Assembly (NCBI RefSeq): GCF_003255815.1 | Contig: NC_037682.1 | Coordinates: 16,576,965 to 16,640,964 of the forward strand | Reading direction: 5' to 3' | Length of the DNA stretch: 64,000 nt | Source: Theropithecus gelada | Taxonomy: Eukaryota > Chordata > Mammalia > Primates > Cercopithecidae | Shown here: piece by piece, positions 36,918 through 48,042 of the stretch | How the letters are laid out: each line of letters starts with the position of its first letter | Numbering within the stretch: position 1 is the first letter of the stretch | Translations under genes and position numbers: made by a program | The notes under the pieces: model-generated | What the model saw: only the letters and a program-made list of their open reading frames with translations | The model's database searches: none | Told to the model about the DNA's origin: nothing

Positions 36918-39900
36918 TAATTTTATTCTTATTTATGAATGGATAATATTTAATGGTGCATATATATCATATTTTCTTTATCCAATCACCTATTGATGGA
37001 CACCTAGGTTTATTCCATATTTTTGCACTTGTGAATAGTGCTGTGATGAACATACAGGTGGAGGTATCTGTTTAGTAGAAAAATTTATATTCCTTCAGGT
37101 ATATACCTGCTAATGGGATAGCTGGTTCAACTCAGTCCTTTGAGAAATTGCCAAACTGCTCTCCACAGTGAAGGAACTAATTTACATTCCCACCAATAGC
37201 GCATAAGCATTTTCTTTTCTCTACGGCTTGGCCAACACCTTTTTTTTGTTTTTTGTTTTTGTTTTTTTTTTTTTTTGACTTTTTAGCAAAAGCTATTCTG
37301 ACTGGTGTGAGATGGTGTCTCATGTAGTTTTGATTTTGCATTTCTTTGATGACTGGTGATGATAAGCATTTTTTTTCATAGGTTTGTTGGCTGCATCGTT
37401 TTCTTCTTGTGAGAAGTGTCTGTTCATGTTCTTTGCCCACTTTGTAATGAGATTTATTTTTTGCTTATTGATTTTTAAAAGTTGCTTATACATTCTGGAC
37501 ATTAGGTCTTTGTCAGATGCATAGTTTGTAAATATTTTCTCCCATTCTGTAGGTTGCCTGTTTACTCTGTTGATAGTTTCTTTTGCTGTGCAGAAGCTGT
37601 TTAGTTTAGTTGGGTCCCACTTGTTAACTATTGTTTTTGTTGCAATTGCTTTTGGGGGCTTAGTCAAACATTATTTGCCAGGGTTCATGTCAAGAAGAGC
37701 ACTTTCTAGGTTTTCTTCTAAGATTTTAATAGTTTGAGGTTTTAAACTGAAGTCTTTCATCCATCTAATATTAATTTTTATATATCGTTAAAGATAGGGG
37801 CTCAATTTTATTCTTTTGTGCATGGCTAGCCAGTTATCCCATCCTCATTTGTTGAACAAAGAGTTCTTTCTCTATTGCTTTTTGTTGTTGTTGTTGTTAC
37901 TTTGTTGAAGATCAGATGGGTGTAACTGTGCAGCTTTATTTCTAGCTTCTCTATTCTGTTCCATTGGTCTATGTGACTATTTTTATATAAGCACCATGCT
38001 ATTTTGGTTATTGTAGCTTTGGGGTATGATTTGAAGTCAGATAATGTCGTGCCCCTAGCTTTGTTCTCTTTGCTTAGGACTGCTTTGGCTATTTGGGTTG
38101 TTTTATGATTCCATATTTAATTTTTTTTTCAAATTCTGTGAAAAATGTCATTGGTAGTTGATAGAAAGAGCGTTGAAGTTGTAAACTGCTTCAGACAATA
38201 TGATAATTTTAGTAATATTGATTCTTCCAATTCATGAGCATGGAATTTTTTCCATTTGTTTGTGTCATCTCTGATTTCTTTGTGCAGTGTTTTTTATTTC
38301 TTCTTGTAGACATCTTTCATCTTTTGGTTAGATCTATTCCTAAGTATGTCATTCTTTTTGTGGATATTGTTTAAAAGGTATTATGCTCTTGATTTGGTTC
38401 TTAGTTTGAACATTATTAGTGTATAGAAATGCTACTGATTTTTGTATATTGATTTTGTACGCTGAAAGTTTACTAAAGTGGTTTATCAGTTTAAGGAGCC
38501 TCTTGGCAGAGTCTTTAGGGCTTTCTATGGATTGAATCATATCACCCATGAAAAGAGGTAGTTGATTTCTTATTTTCCTATTTGAATGCCTTTTATTTCT
38601 TTCTCTTGCCTCATTGCTTTGACTAGGATGTATTGTACAATGTTGCATAGGACGGTAAGAGTGGGCATCTTTGTCCTATTCCAGTTCTCAAGGGAATGCT
38701 TCCAGCTTTTGTTCATTCTGTGTGATATGGACTAAGGGTTTATCATAGGTGGCTCTTAAGAGATGTTCTTTTGATGCCTAGTCTCTTGAGAGTTCTTATC
38801 ACGAAGAGTTTTGATTTTATGGAAAGCTTTTTCTGCATCTATTGAAATGATCATATAGTTTATTTTTAATTCTGTTTATGTGGTGCATCACTCTTTTTCA
38901 TTTACACATTTAACCAACTTTGCATTCCACAAATAAAGCCTACTTGGTCATGGTGAATTAACTTTTTAATGCGTTGGTGGATTTGGTTTGCTAATGTTTT
39001 GTTGAGGACTTTTTTGCCTATGTTCATCATGAATATAAGCCTGTAGTACTCTTTCTTTATTGTGTCTATCAGATTTTGGTATTGGGTGATGTTGTCTTCT
39101 TAGAATAACTAAGAGAAGAATCCCTGTTTCTCAGTTTTTTGCAATAGTTTCAGTAGGATTGATATCAGCTCTTCTTTGCATGTCAGGTAGAAATTGGCTG
39201 TGAATCCTTCTCATCCAGGGCTTTTTTTGGTTGCTAGTTTTTTTTTTTATTGTTATTGATTCATTTTGGAACTTGTTATTGGTCTGTTTAGGGATTCAAT
39301 TACTACTTGGTTTAAGCTTGGAAATTTGTGCATTTCTAGAAATTCTTTCATTTCCTCTAGATTTTCTAATTTGTGTACATAGAGGTGTTCATAGTAGTCT
39401 CTGAGGAGTTTTGTATTTCTGTGAGGTTGGCTATAATGTCATCTTTGTCATTTCTGATTGTGCTTTTTCGGATGTTCCTTTTTTCCCTTTGTTAGTAGTT
39501 TATCAGTGTTGTTTATTCTTTCAAAAAGCCAACTTTTGGTTTCACTGTTCTATGGATTTTTGCATATCAGTTTTGTAGATTTCTGTTTTGACTTCAGTTA
39601 TTTGTTTTCTTCTGCTATCTTTGGGGTTTGATTTTTCTTGTTTTTCTAGTTCCTACAGGTATCATGTTAAATTATTAATTTGATATCTTTCTAACTTCTT
39701 GAGGTAGGCATTTAGCACTATAAACTTTCCTCTTAACACTGCTTTAACTGCATCCCAGAGATTTTGGTATATTGTGTCTTTGTTTTCATTAATTTCAAAT
39801 GATTTTTCAATTTCTATATCATTTTTTTTGTTTACCCCAAAGTCATTGAGGAGTAAGTTGTTTAATTTACATGTAATTGTGTGGTGTTGAGAAATCTTCT

Positions 39901-40341
39901 TGGTATTGATTTATGTTTTTATTGCACTGTGGTCCAAGAGTATGATTGATGTGATTTTGAATCTTTTGGAATTTATTGAGACTTGCTTTAGGGCTGAGCA
40001 TGTGGTTAATCTTACAGTACGTTCCATGTGAAGTTGAGAAGAATGTATATTCTGTGGTTGTTAGGTGTTGTATTGTGTGGTTTTCTGTTAGATCCAATGA
40101 TTCAGTGTTTAATTTAAGCTCAGGGTTTCTTTGTAGGTTTCTGCCTCAGGCATCTGTCTAACACTGTTAGTGAGGTGTTAAAGATCTCATTTTTATTTTG
40201 TAGCTAAGTTCTTCAAAGGTCTACAAGTACTTGTTTTATGAATCTGGGTGCTCCAATGTTGGGTGTATATATATTTATGATAGTTGAATCTTCTTGTTGA
40301 ATTGAACCCTTTATCTTTATATAATGTCTTTCTTTGTCCTT

Positions 40342-41412
40342 TGTTGCTGGAAGTCAGGGACCCCGAATGGAGGGATCAGCTGACACCTCAGCAGAAGAAC
40401 ACAAATTGTGAAGATTTCATGGACATTTATTAGTTCCCCAAATTAACACTTTTATAATTTCTTTCACCTGTCTTTACTGCAATCTCTGAACATTGTGAAG
40501 ATTTCATGGACATTTATCACTTCCCCAATCAATACTCTTATAATTTCCTATGCCTGTCTTTAATCTCTTAATCCCATCATCTTTGTAAGCTGAGTATGTA
40601 TGTTGCCTCAGGACCCTGTGATGATTGCATTATTTGTACAAATTGTTTGTAAAACATGTGTGTTTGAATGATATGAAATCTGGGCATCCTGAAAAAGAAT
40701 AGGATAACAGTGATTTTCAGGGAACAAGGGAGATAACCATAAGGTCTGACTGCCTGCGGGGCTGGGCAGAACAGTCATATTTCTCTTCTTGCAGAAAGCG
40801 AATAGGAGAAATATCACTGAATTCTTTTCCTAGCAAGGAATAACCCTGGGAAAGGAATGCATTCCCAGGAGTGGATCAATTGACGGCTGCTCTGGGAGTG
40901 TCTGTCTTATGCGGTTGAAGATAAGGGATGAAATATACCCTGGTCTCCTGCAGTGCCCTCAGGTATACTAGGATTGGGAAATTCCATCCTGGTAAATTCT
41001 AGTCAGACTGGTTGTCTGCTCTCAAACCCTGTTTCCTGTTAAGATGTTTATCAAGACAATATGTGCCCAGTGGGACATGGAACCTCATCAGTAATTCTAA
41101 TTTTGCCCTGGTCTTGTGATCTTGCTCTGCCCTTCTGCCCTAGTGATCTTTTATTGCTTTTCGCAGCATGTGATCTTTGTGACTTACTTCCTGTTTGTAG
41201 CCCCCTCCCCTTTTGAAATCCCTAATAAAGACTTGCTGGTTTTGTGGCTCAAGGGGCATCATGGAAACTGCCAATATATGATGTCACCCCTGGAGGCCCA
41301 GCTGTAAAATTTCTCTCTTTGTGCTCTTTCTCCTTATTTCTCAGACCAGCCGGTACTTAGGGAAAATAGAAAAGAACCTATGTTGAAATACTGGGGGCTG
41401 GTTCTCCCGATA
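40342..41412 (+). mobile_element. Solo HERV-K11-type LTR (MER11C-like), 1,071 bp
   Basis: Starts TGTTGCTGGAAGTCAGGGAC and ends TCTCCCGATA. It is flanked by a perfect 6-bp duplication GTCCTT (40,336-40,341 and 41,413-41,418), the length used by HERV-K integrases. L1 sequence resumes exactly after it. Inside are a repeated 'GTGAAGATTTCATGGACATT' motif (about 40,410 and 40,497) and a polyadenylation region with 'CCTAATAAAGACTTGCTGG'. No internal viral region remains, so this is a recombined solo LTR. Length and content fit MER11C as I remember it. The 76- and 63-residue frames are not genes. Confidence 0.85.
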
Positions 41413-41700
41413 GTCCTTTTACACTGTTGTTGATTTAAAGACTCCTTTAAGTGGTTTAAGAAGAGTAATCTCTGCTCTTTTTTGCTTTCTATTTGCATGA
41501 TAGATCTTTTTCCATCCCTTTACTTTGAGCCTGTCAGTGTCATTACATATGAGCTGGGTCTCTTGAAAACTGTTCATGGATAGGTTTTATTTTTTCTAAC
41601 TTGTCCCTCTGCCAAGCAGTGCACTTCAATCATTTACATTCAAGGTTAATATTGATATGTGAGATTTTAATCATATCATTGTGTTGTTAGCTGTCCGAGT

Positions 41701-42054
41701 TCTGTGGCTCTAAAGAGGCTTCCAATTTAGCTTTTTTTATTATTACTTCTTGCAATCTGGTACAAGATGTATAACATCTATAATATACAAATCTGATTGA
41801 GTTCTCATGCAGTCTGGGTTGAGTTTTCATGCAGTCCGGTTTCTAATTGCAGATGAAGGCTTTTTGAACATTGCCTTTCCGACTTTGATACCATGCCTGA
41901 GTTGAAAATTGTCCTATGTGAGTCTATTTTCATCACTGAGCATATTAATGGCATTTAACATAAATTAATTTCATAGTTTAATAATTATAATGGCTCCCCA
42001 TATTTCTCATGTTGCATAAGTCAACACACATCTCTCACATCTCATCTTTCATTC
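41701..42054. other. Intergenic DNA with a small tandem duplication
   Basis: A 22-bp unit is repeated imperfectly at 41,799-41,820 and 41,821-41,842. Otherwise unassigned. Confidence 0.5.
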
Positions 42055-42460
42055 TCCTTTTGTTCAGTGGAAGCCCCATTTTTAGCTGGGCACATTGCAA
42101 CCAAGATAGAGCACTACATTTTCCAGTCTCCTTTGTAGGTGGCTATTGCCATGTGACAAAGTACTGAAATGTAAGAGGAAAATTTGTGAGGTTATGCTGT
42201 GAAGTCTCCTTAGATGTTCAGGTTAGCATTCTTCCTGTCACCTGTCTCCTTTTTGTGACCTAAATGTAGATTCATTGGCAGTCATTTTCTACCATGGGGA
42301 AACATTTGGGCTCCTGACACTGTATAGCAGCCATATCTGCCCTACATTGGCTATTTACTTACTCATTTTATGAGAAAGAAAAATAAAGTTTAAACCACTT
42401 GTTTAAGTTACTGCTATTTTAAATTTCCTATCACATGTAGGCAAACCTAATCTGAATGGA
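42055..42460 (+). mobile_element. Possible ancient LTR remnant
   Basis: Phrases such as 'GCTGGGCACATTGCAACCAA', 'GGCTATTGCCATGTGACAAA' and an end with 'AATAAAGTTTAAACCACTTG' are in the order seen in a common old mammalian LTR-like repeat. Family not assigned. Confidence 0.45.
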
Positions 42461-43043
42461 TCAAATCCCTCTTTTGGGGGTAAGTAGGGAAAGAACATCC
42501 ACAAACACCTTTGGTTGACTATTGGTTTGGCTTTTAAGTTTTAGTGCATTAAAGGAAAATAAAATTGGGACAATGTAGTTGGGAGAAGTTTTCTACTCAT
42601 TTTCTTTTTTGTCACTATTTGACACCATTCAAAAGAAATAAAAACTGTCTTTGATTGACCCTTTTTTTTTTTTTTTTTTTTTTTTTAACTTACCTGGTAG
42701 CTGTGTCCAGAGTACTGGTGTCCTCCAACTGACTTATTATCCTGGATCAGGGGCTTACCTCTGTGGTTTTGAAGATTCAGGGCCTCATGGCTGACAATCA
42801 CACCAGGTGTGGGAGGCACAAGTTATCTTAGAACCACTAAAAGACAAGTTCTGTTGCCAAAAGAAGAGAAAAGGGACATCTGATTGGGAAGACAAACATA
42901 TTTAAAATGGAACTTTGAGGAAAGAAAGAAAAAAATTTAAAGATGTTTTGAAGAAAGAGAGAGGAAAAGATTATTTTTAACACTATTAGATTCAGGGATG
43001 TGTGTGCATGGTGTGAGTGTGTGAGAGAGAGAAAGGGGGGGAG
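42461..43043. other. Intergenic DNA with poly(T) tract
   Basis: A T-homopolymer of about 26 lies at 42,661-42,686, and a GA/GT-rich stretch ends the block. No gene. Confidence 0.45.
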
Positions 43044-43628
43044 TGTGATGGTCAATTGTAGGTGTCAAGTTGGTTGGATTAAGGGATGCCTAGATAGCTG
43101 GTAAAGAATTATTTCTGGGTGTGTCTGAGAGGGTGTTTCCAGAAGAGACTGGCATGTGAGTAGGTAGACTGAGGTGGGAAAATCGTCCCTCACTCAATGG
43201 AGGCAGGCACCATCCAATCGTCTTAGGGCCTGGATGAAACAAAAAGACAGAAGAAAGGCAAATTCTATTTTCGTCTCTCTCTCATAGTGTTGGGACATTC
43301 TTCTTTTCTTGTCCTTGGACATCAGAACTCCAGACTCTCCAGCTTTTGGACTCCAGGACTTGCACCAGTGGTCCCAGGTTCTCAGTCTTCAAGCCTCAGA
43401 TTTAGGGTTGTATCATCAGCTTCCCTGTTTTGGAGGCCTTTAGGCTTGGACTGAGCCATGCTACTGGCATCCTAAGGCCTCTAGTTTGCAGATTATCTGT
43501 CTGGGACTTAACCTCCATAATCATGAACCAATTCCACTCATAAATCCCCTCTTATGCATCTATATCTCTGTCTGTGTCTACATCTATCTATCTCTGATAG
43601 GTTCTGTCTCTCTGGAGAACCTAATATA
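43044..43628 (+). mobile_element. ERVL solo LTR (MLT2-like)
   Basis: Begins TGTGATGGTCAATTGTAGGT and ends 'TCTCTCTGGAGAACCTAATA', both landmarks of MLT2-type ERVL LTRs. Between are 'GGGTGTGTCTGAGAGGGTGT' and 'GTAGACTGAGGTGGGAAAAT' in the expected order, and a (TC/TA)-rich run before the end. Confidence 0.75.
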
Positions 43629-46600
43629 TTGTATTACAATATATTATATTACATATAAATTTAAATATGAATGGCATAACTATGTTAAGGTTATGTAAGT
43701 GAGGCTACATAGTGCAAAATTCAAAATAAAATCAGTATCCAAAATTACACAAAATTTATAGAAATTTTTTTGTATTCTTAGCCATAAAATGGGGATAACA
43801 TTATCTAAGGCATTGTATTACTATCAAAATTAAATAAAATGTTGCAGGTGAGTACTCAGAAGCATTGGCTGATGTTTCTATTATTGTTGTTATTGATATT
43901 CTTTTTCTTATTATTGATATTCATATGGTCATCTTTATGGATATTAGAAAGGCATGGGACATTATCTGCTCCTGATTAAAACACAATTTTATTTACCTAG
44001 AAATAGAGGAATTCTTCCTAATCGTATGTCCTGAGGAGCTACTACTTGTTTATCATGAGAGACTTGTACAGTGTCTGGCACAGAGCAGTTACTCAGTAAA
44101 AGGTTGTTAAACCCAACTGAGCATAACAGGCTTTTGTTTTCTTCAGATCCATTTGGAAAGAAATGCAAGGAAGGATTAACTATTAATGTTGATTCGTCTT
44201 TCTCCAATTTCTCTGTTAGTAAAGATTTCCTCAAAATGACCTTACATCCTGAGTTTTCAAAACCTAGTTTCAAATATTAGTTCAATTTCCCAGCGTGAGG
44301 ATTAAATTTTGCTTTTATAATGTCTGCTTTCAGTACTCATGAAATACAAAATTTCATATTCTTCATGAAACATCCTTTTCCCCTTCCTTTTAGTAATATT
44401 AGGTAAGAAATTGTGAAGGAAAGAAATAGCTAATTCAATTAACTCCAGTGACACAACTTTCTACAGAACTTTTTTCCTGAGAAATTATCAGATTTGTACA
44501 AGGATGGTATTTTTCAAAACTCACTTTTAATTAAAAATTACTGTTTATATAAAATATTTCACTAAGAAATATATTGTATATCTTTAACTCTTAAGTCAAC
44601 TCTTGTTAACACGGCCTCAGCGAATACAGAATACGTTTAAAGGTAAACAGCATTCCTAGTGAAATAACACGGTCGTGGTTTCTTCTTAAGTTGTTAGGCA
44701 TTGCCACTAGATGGCAGCATCAACTTATCAATTAAGATAACAACATTGTCTCATGTTTCGTTTATTAATTGAAAGCATCGCTAAGATGTTAGGCTTGGAA
44801 TTTTGGAGGGCCGTGAAGTCCAAAGTTTGTGTGTTAAGGTCTATGCACATTTATTCCACAGGAAAGGACCGGAGTTTTCATTAGATTCTCCAAGTTAATG
44901 GCACATCAATCTTTAAAATCGCTGATACACTTTCACATTCGTATCTTTTGATTTGTGAAACTAAAATATAAAAGGAGAAAATAACTTCCCTATGATATGT
45001 AACAGAATTATGGCGTATCTCTTCTAGAAACACATAGTTAAGAGCTTTTGACACCATCATTGAACATTCTTAATAGCTCCTTATGTCATCATAACGATCA
45101 TAAATAAAAAGGCATAACATTAGCTGAAAACACTTTCTAGTCTGTCATTTGCTACTTCGCAAATAAATGAAAGTGAGTAAAATATATATATTTTTAAAAT
45201 TACTGCTTCCACCTTTTAACATCAACCACAGACTAGAATGTTTGGCAAGTATTTATTTGTATGTTCCTGTAGTAACGTATTTGTATTTTACTCTAATTAT
45301 TCAATAATTTAAAAATATTTAAAAAGTGATCTCCTTCCTTTTCATGGGGTAGTACCTACATATTAATAATAATGGTAATTGTAAAATGCTAATGTTAATT
45401 GGGCTACTGCAACACTCTTTAAGAGCAAATAATATAAAACTTTTTAGCAAAAGGTGATGTAAGCCCTTTAAAAATTATTTTGTTAAAAAAAAAAACTCTG
45501 TAAAGTGGAAATTATTCTCATTCCAGAGATAAGAAATCCTGAGGTTCATAGGAGTGGAGTGACTTTCCTGAAGCTACATGGGAGGAAATGGCAGACACAG
45601 ATGTCAAATTAAATTCTGCTTGGTTCCCAAGCTCTTCTTGCTCTTTATTGAAATGCTCACAGCTTTCCTGGCTAGGGGAGGGAGTTCCCCAACCCCTTTC
45701 ACTTCCCAGGTGAGACGACACCCCACCCTGTTTCTGATCGCCTTCCCCGGGCTGCACCCACTGTCTAACCAGTCCCAGTGAGACGAGCCAGCTACTTCAG
45801 TTGGAAATGCAGAAATCACCCGCCTTCTGCATTGGTCTTGCTGGGAGCTGCAGACCAGAGCTGTTCCTATTCGTCCATCTTGCCCGGGAATCTAGTGCTT
45901 CTTAATTGTCAGCTTATATTTAATATTGGGGCAACTTAAGGCTGTTTAGAAAGAATGGGTATCTGAGTGAAGATTGGACATTTTAGTTTTCACGGTAGAG
46001 TGACTCACTGGGTCACTTCGATGAGGAACGCTCAAAGTCAGCATCCCAGTTCCTCTTTACACTTGCATTGAAATCTATAATCAAATATAGGCAAATGTTT
46101 AAAAACTAGAGCTTTCATGTAATGAAAGGTATACCTTTCTTTAATATCAGTATTTTCAAAATGGACTCTTGAGGTGAAGCGTTTTCAGTGAGTTCAGATT
46201 TAGATATTGTTTCCATAACATTTTCAAAATATCTGTTATCTGTTGGAATATTCTAGGTTATTCTTTAATGACCAACTATCTTCCAATTTCTGAGCCTTTA
46301 GCTAATTAAGAAATACATTTATTTTCTTCCTTGAAGTACTTTCTCATTTCATGTTGGTGTATTCCGTGCGCAAACTCTTCAGGTAGTTGTACACTCCACC
46401 GTCTGGAACTTTCCTCCTCTGTTTGGGAGGAAAGAGAGGACAGGGGCTCTTCTTTGCATCTTCCCAAGAGTAACACATGCCTCTTCTGTTCAAATTGCAA
46501 TGATCAAAGGAAGTTTTACGGCTGTGCCTACTTCCAATGGAGTGAGGAAAAGCAATACTTTGTAATGCTGTGATATCAAGGGGATAGGCATATCACATAT

Positions 46601-46865
46601 TCATTTAGCATTATGAATGATTTGTCTTCATTAATTTGTTTGGGACATATTTGCAGCTCAAGCCTTTACCTTCATGGAGAGTAACTAGAGCTATTAACTC
46701 TTCTGTGTTATTAATGTCTATAGATTCCTCAACTACTGTAAGGAAGCAATTTTGATATAATAATCTTTTGAATTAGTGTTATCTCCATCTTAGCAGGTAT
46801 ATTGTCAATTTGTCTGTTCATATTATTTTCTGCTTGTTTTATCTTATTGATTCTTAAATATAATG
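43629..46865. other. Intergenic DNA; MIR-like relic at 43,775-43,885
   Basis: Reverse MIR-like 'CCATAAAATGGGGATAACAT' lies at 43,775-43,885. A strong CTCF-like motif is at 44,704-44,717 (listed separately). Opposing frames of 64-94 residues at 43,989-44,280 and 45,518-46,573 have no recognised domain. Confidence 0.4.
44704..44717 (+). promoter_or_regulatory. Candidate CTCF binding motif
   Basis: CCACTAGATGGCAG fits all 14 positions of the CTCF core consensus CCASYAGRKGGCRS. It lies in non-repetitive-looking DNA 3.3 kb upstream of OR9G4. A motif match alone does not prove binding. Confidence 0.5.
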
Positions 46866-47825
46866 TTTTTTTTTTCTTTTTTTAAAATTTATTTATTATT
46901 ATTATACTTTAAGTTGTAGGGTACATGTGCATAACGTGCAGGTTTGTTACATATGTATACTTGTGCCATGTTGGTGTGCTGCACCCATCAACTCGTCATT
47001 TACATCAGGTATAACTCCCAATGCAATCCCTCCCCCCNNNNNNNNNNTGCCACATTTTCTTAATCCAATCTGTCACTGATGGACATTTGGGTTGATTCCA
47101 AGTCTTTGCTATTGTGAATAGTGCTGCAATAAACATACGTGTGCATGTGTCTTTATAGCAGCATAATTTATAATCCTTTGGGTATATACCCAGTAATGGG
47201 ATGGCTGGGTCATATGGTACATCTAGTTCTAGATCCTTGAGGAATCGCCATACTGTTTTCCATAATGGTTGAACTAGTTTACAATCCCACCAACAGTGTA
47301 AAAGTGTTCCTATTTCTCCACATCCTCTCCAGCACCTGTTGTTTCCTGACTTTTTAATGATCGCCATTCTAACTGGTGTGAGATGGTATCTCATTGTGGT
47401 TTTGATTTGCATTTCTCTGATGGCCAGTGATGATGAGCATTTTTTCATCATGAATGAACTTCCATTCACAATTGCTTCAAAGAGAATCAAATACCTAGGA
47501 ATCCAACTTACAAGGGATGTAAAGGACCTCTTCAAGGAGAACTACAAACCACTGCTCAGTGAAATTAAAGAGGACACAAACAAATGGAAGAACATACCAT
47601 GCTCATGGATAGGAAGAATCAATATCGTGAAAATGGCCATACTGCCCAAGGTAATTTATAGATTCAATGCCATCCCCATCAAGCTACCAATGAGTTTCTT
47701 CACAGAATTGGAAAAAACTGCTTTAAAGTTCATATGGAACCAAAAAAGAGCCCGCATCTCCAAGACAATCCTAAGTCAAAAGAACAAAGCTGGAGGCATC
47801 ACGCTACCTGACTTCAAAATTCCTA
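46866..47825 (-). mobile_element. L1PA insertion with 5' inversion (twin-primed), contains assembly gap
   Basis: 46,866-47,448 is the 3' end of a young L1 in minus orientation: poly(T), 3' UTR, then the last ORF2 residues. From about 47,450 to 47,822 the sequence switches to plus-strand L1, carrying an upstream ORF2 segment (frame 47,450-47,822). The ORF2 stretch between the two pieces is missing. Inversion of the 5' part with a deletion at the junction is the known outcome of twin priming. The 176- and 183-residue frames spanning here are pieces of ORF2 and not host genes. Confidence 0.9.
47038..47047. other. Assembly gap (10 N)
   Basis: Ten undetermined bases right after a C-rich run (G-rich on the L1 sense strand) in the L1 3' UTR. 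The flanking L1 sequence is not contiguous in known L1 elements, so the true missing length is probably a few hundred bases. Confidence 0.95.
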
Positions 47826-48022
47826 ATTTTCAAATTATTTTTGACTCCAATTCCAGTAATTTTTCCAAATCATGGACTGAAGTCCTATAATTCTAGATAG
47901 TAAGGGAGAAAAATCTACAAGCTTCTTAGTAATTGTTGCTTTGTAAATTAGTAATAACTGATACCCTTGTTAACTTGTGTCAATACAAAAATCACTAAGT
48001 GATGCTTTTCCCTTCTTGTGAT

Positions 48023-48042
48023 AGGCTTTCACCTCTGTGGAC
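48023..48042 (+). promoter_or_regulatory. Putative 3' splice site and 5' UTR of the OR9G4 coding exon
   Basis: A pyrimidine-rich run (TTTTCCCTTCTTGTGATAG) ends in AG at 48,023-48,024, leaving an 18-base 5' UTR before the ATG. OR genes typically splice a non-coding 5' exon to a single coding exon. The 5' exon itself was not found. Confidence 0.5.

Larger units (their letters stand above)
35861..41700 (-). mobile_element. Long L1 (L1PB/L1MA-like), minus strand, split by three insertions
   Basis: Reading from 41,700 downward this is L1 from the start of ORF2 to the 3' UTR, where the 3' end near 35,890 shows 'ATACATGTGCAGGTTTGTTA'. It is interrupted by a MaLR LTR (35,974-36,381), an Alu (36,618-36,917) and a MER11C-like LTR (40,342-41,412). 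L1 sequence resumes in register on the far side of each. ORF2 is broken into small frames (for example 37,320-37,667 and 38,349-38,648), so the copy is dead. The 5' limit near 41,700 is approximate. Confidence 0.88.

Noticed and set aside
37320..38648. 115- and 99-residue minus frames
   Set aside because: Degraded ORF2 of the long minus-strand L1.
47005..47890. 176- and 183-residue frames with reverse-transcriptase-like text
   Set aside because: Pieces of L1 ORF2 in a 5'-inverted dead copy; one crosses the N gap.
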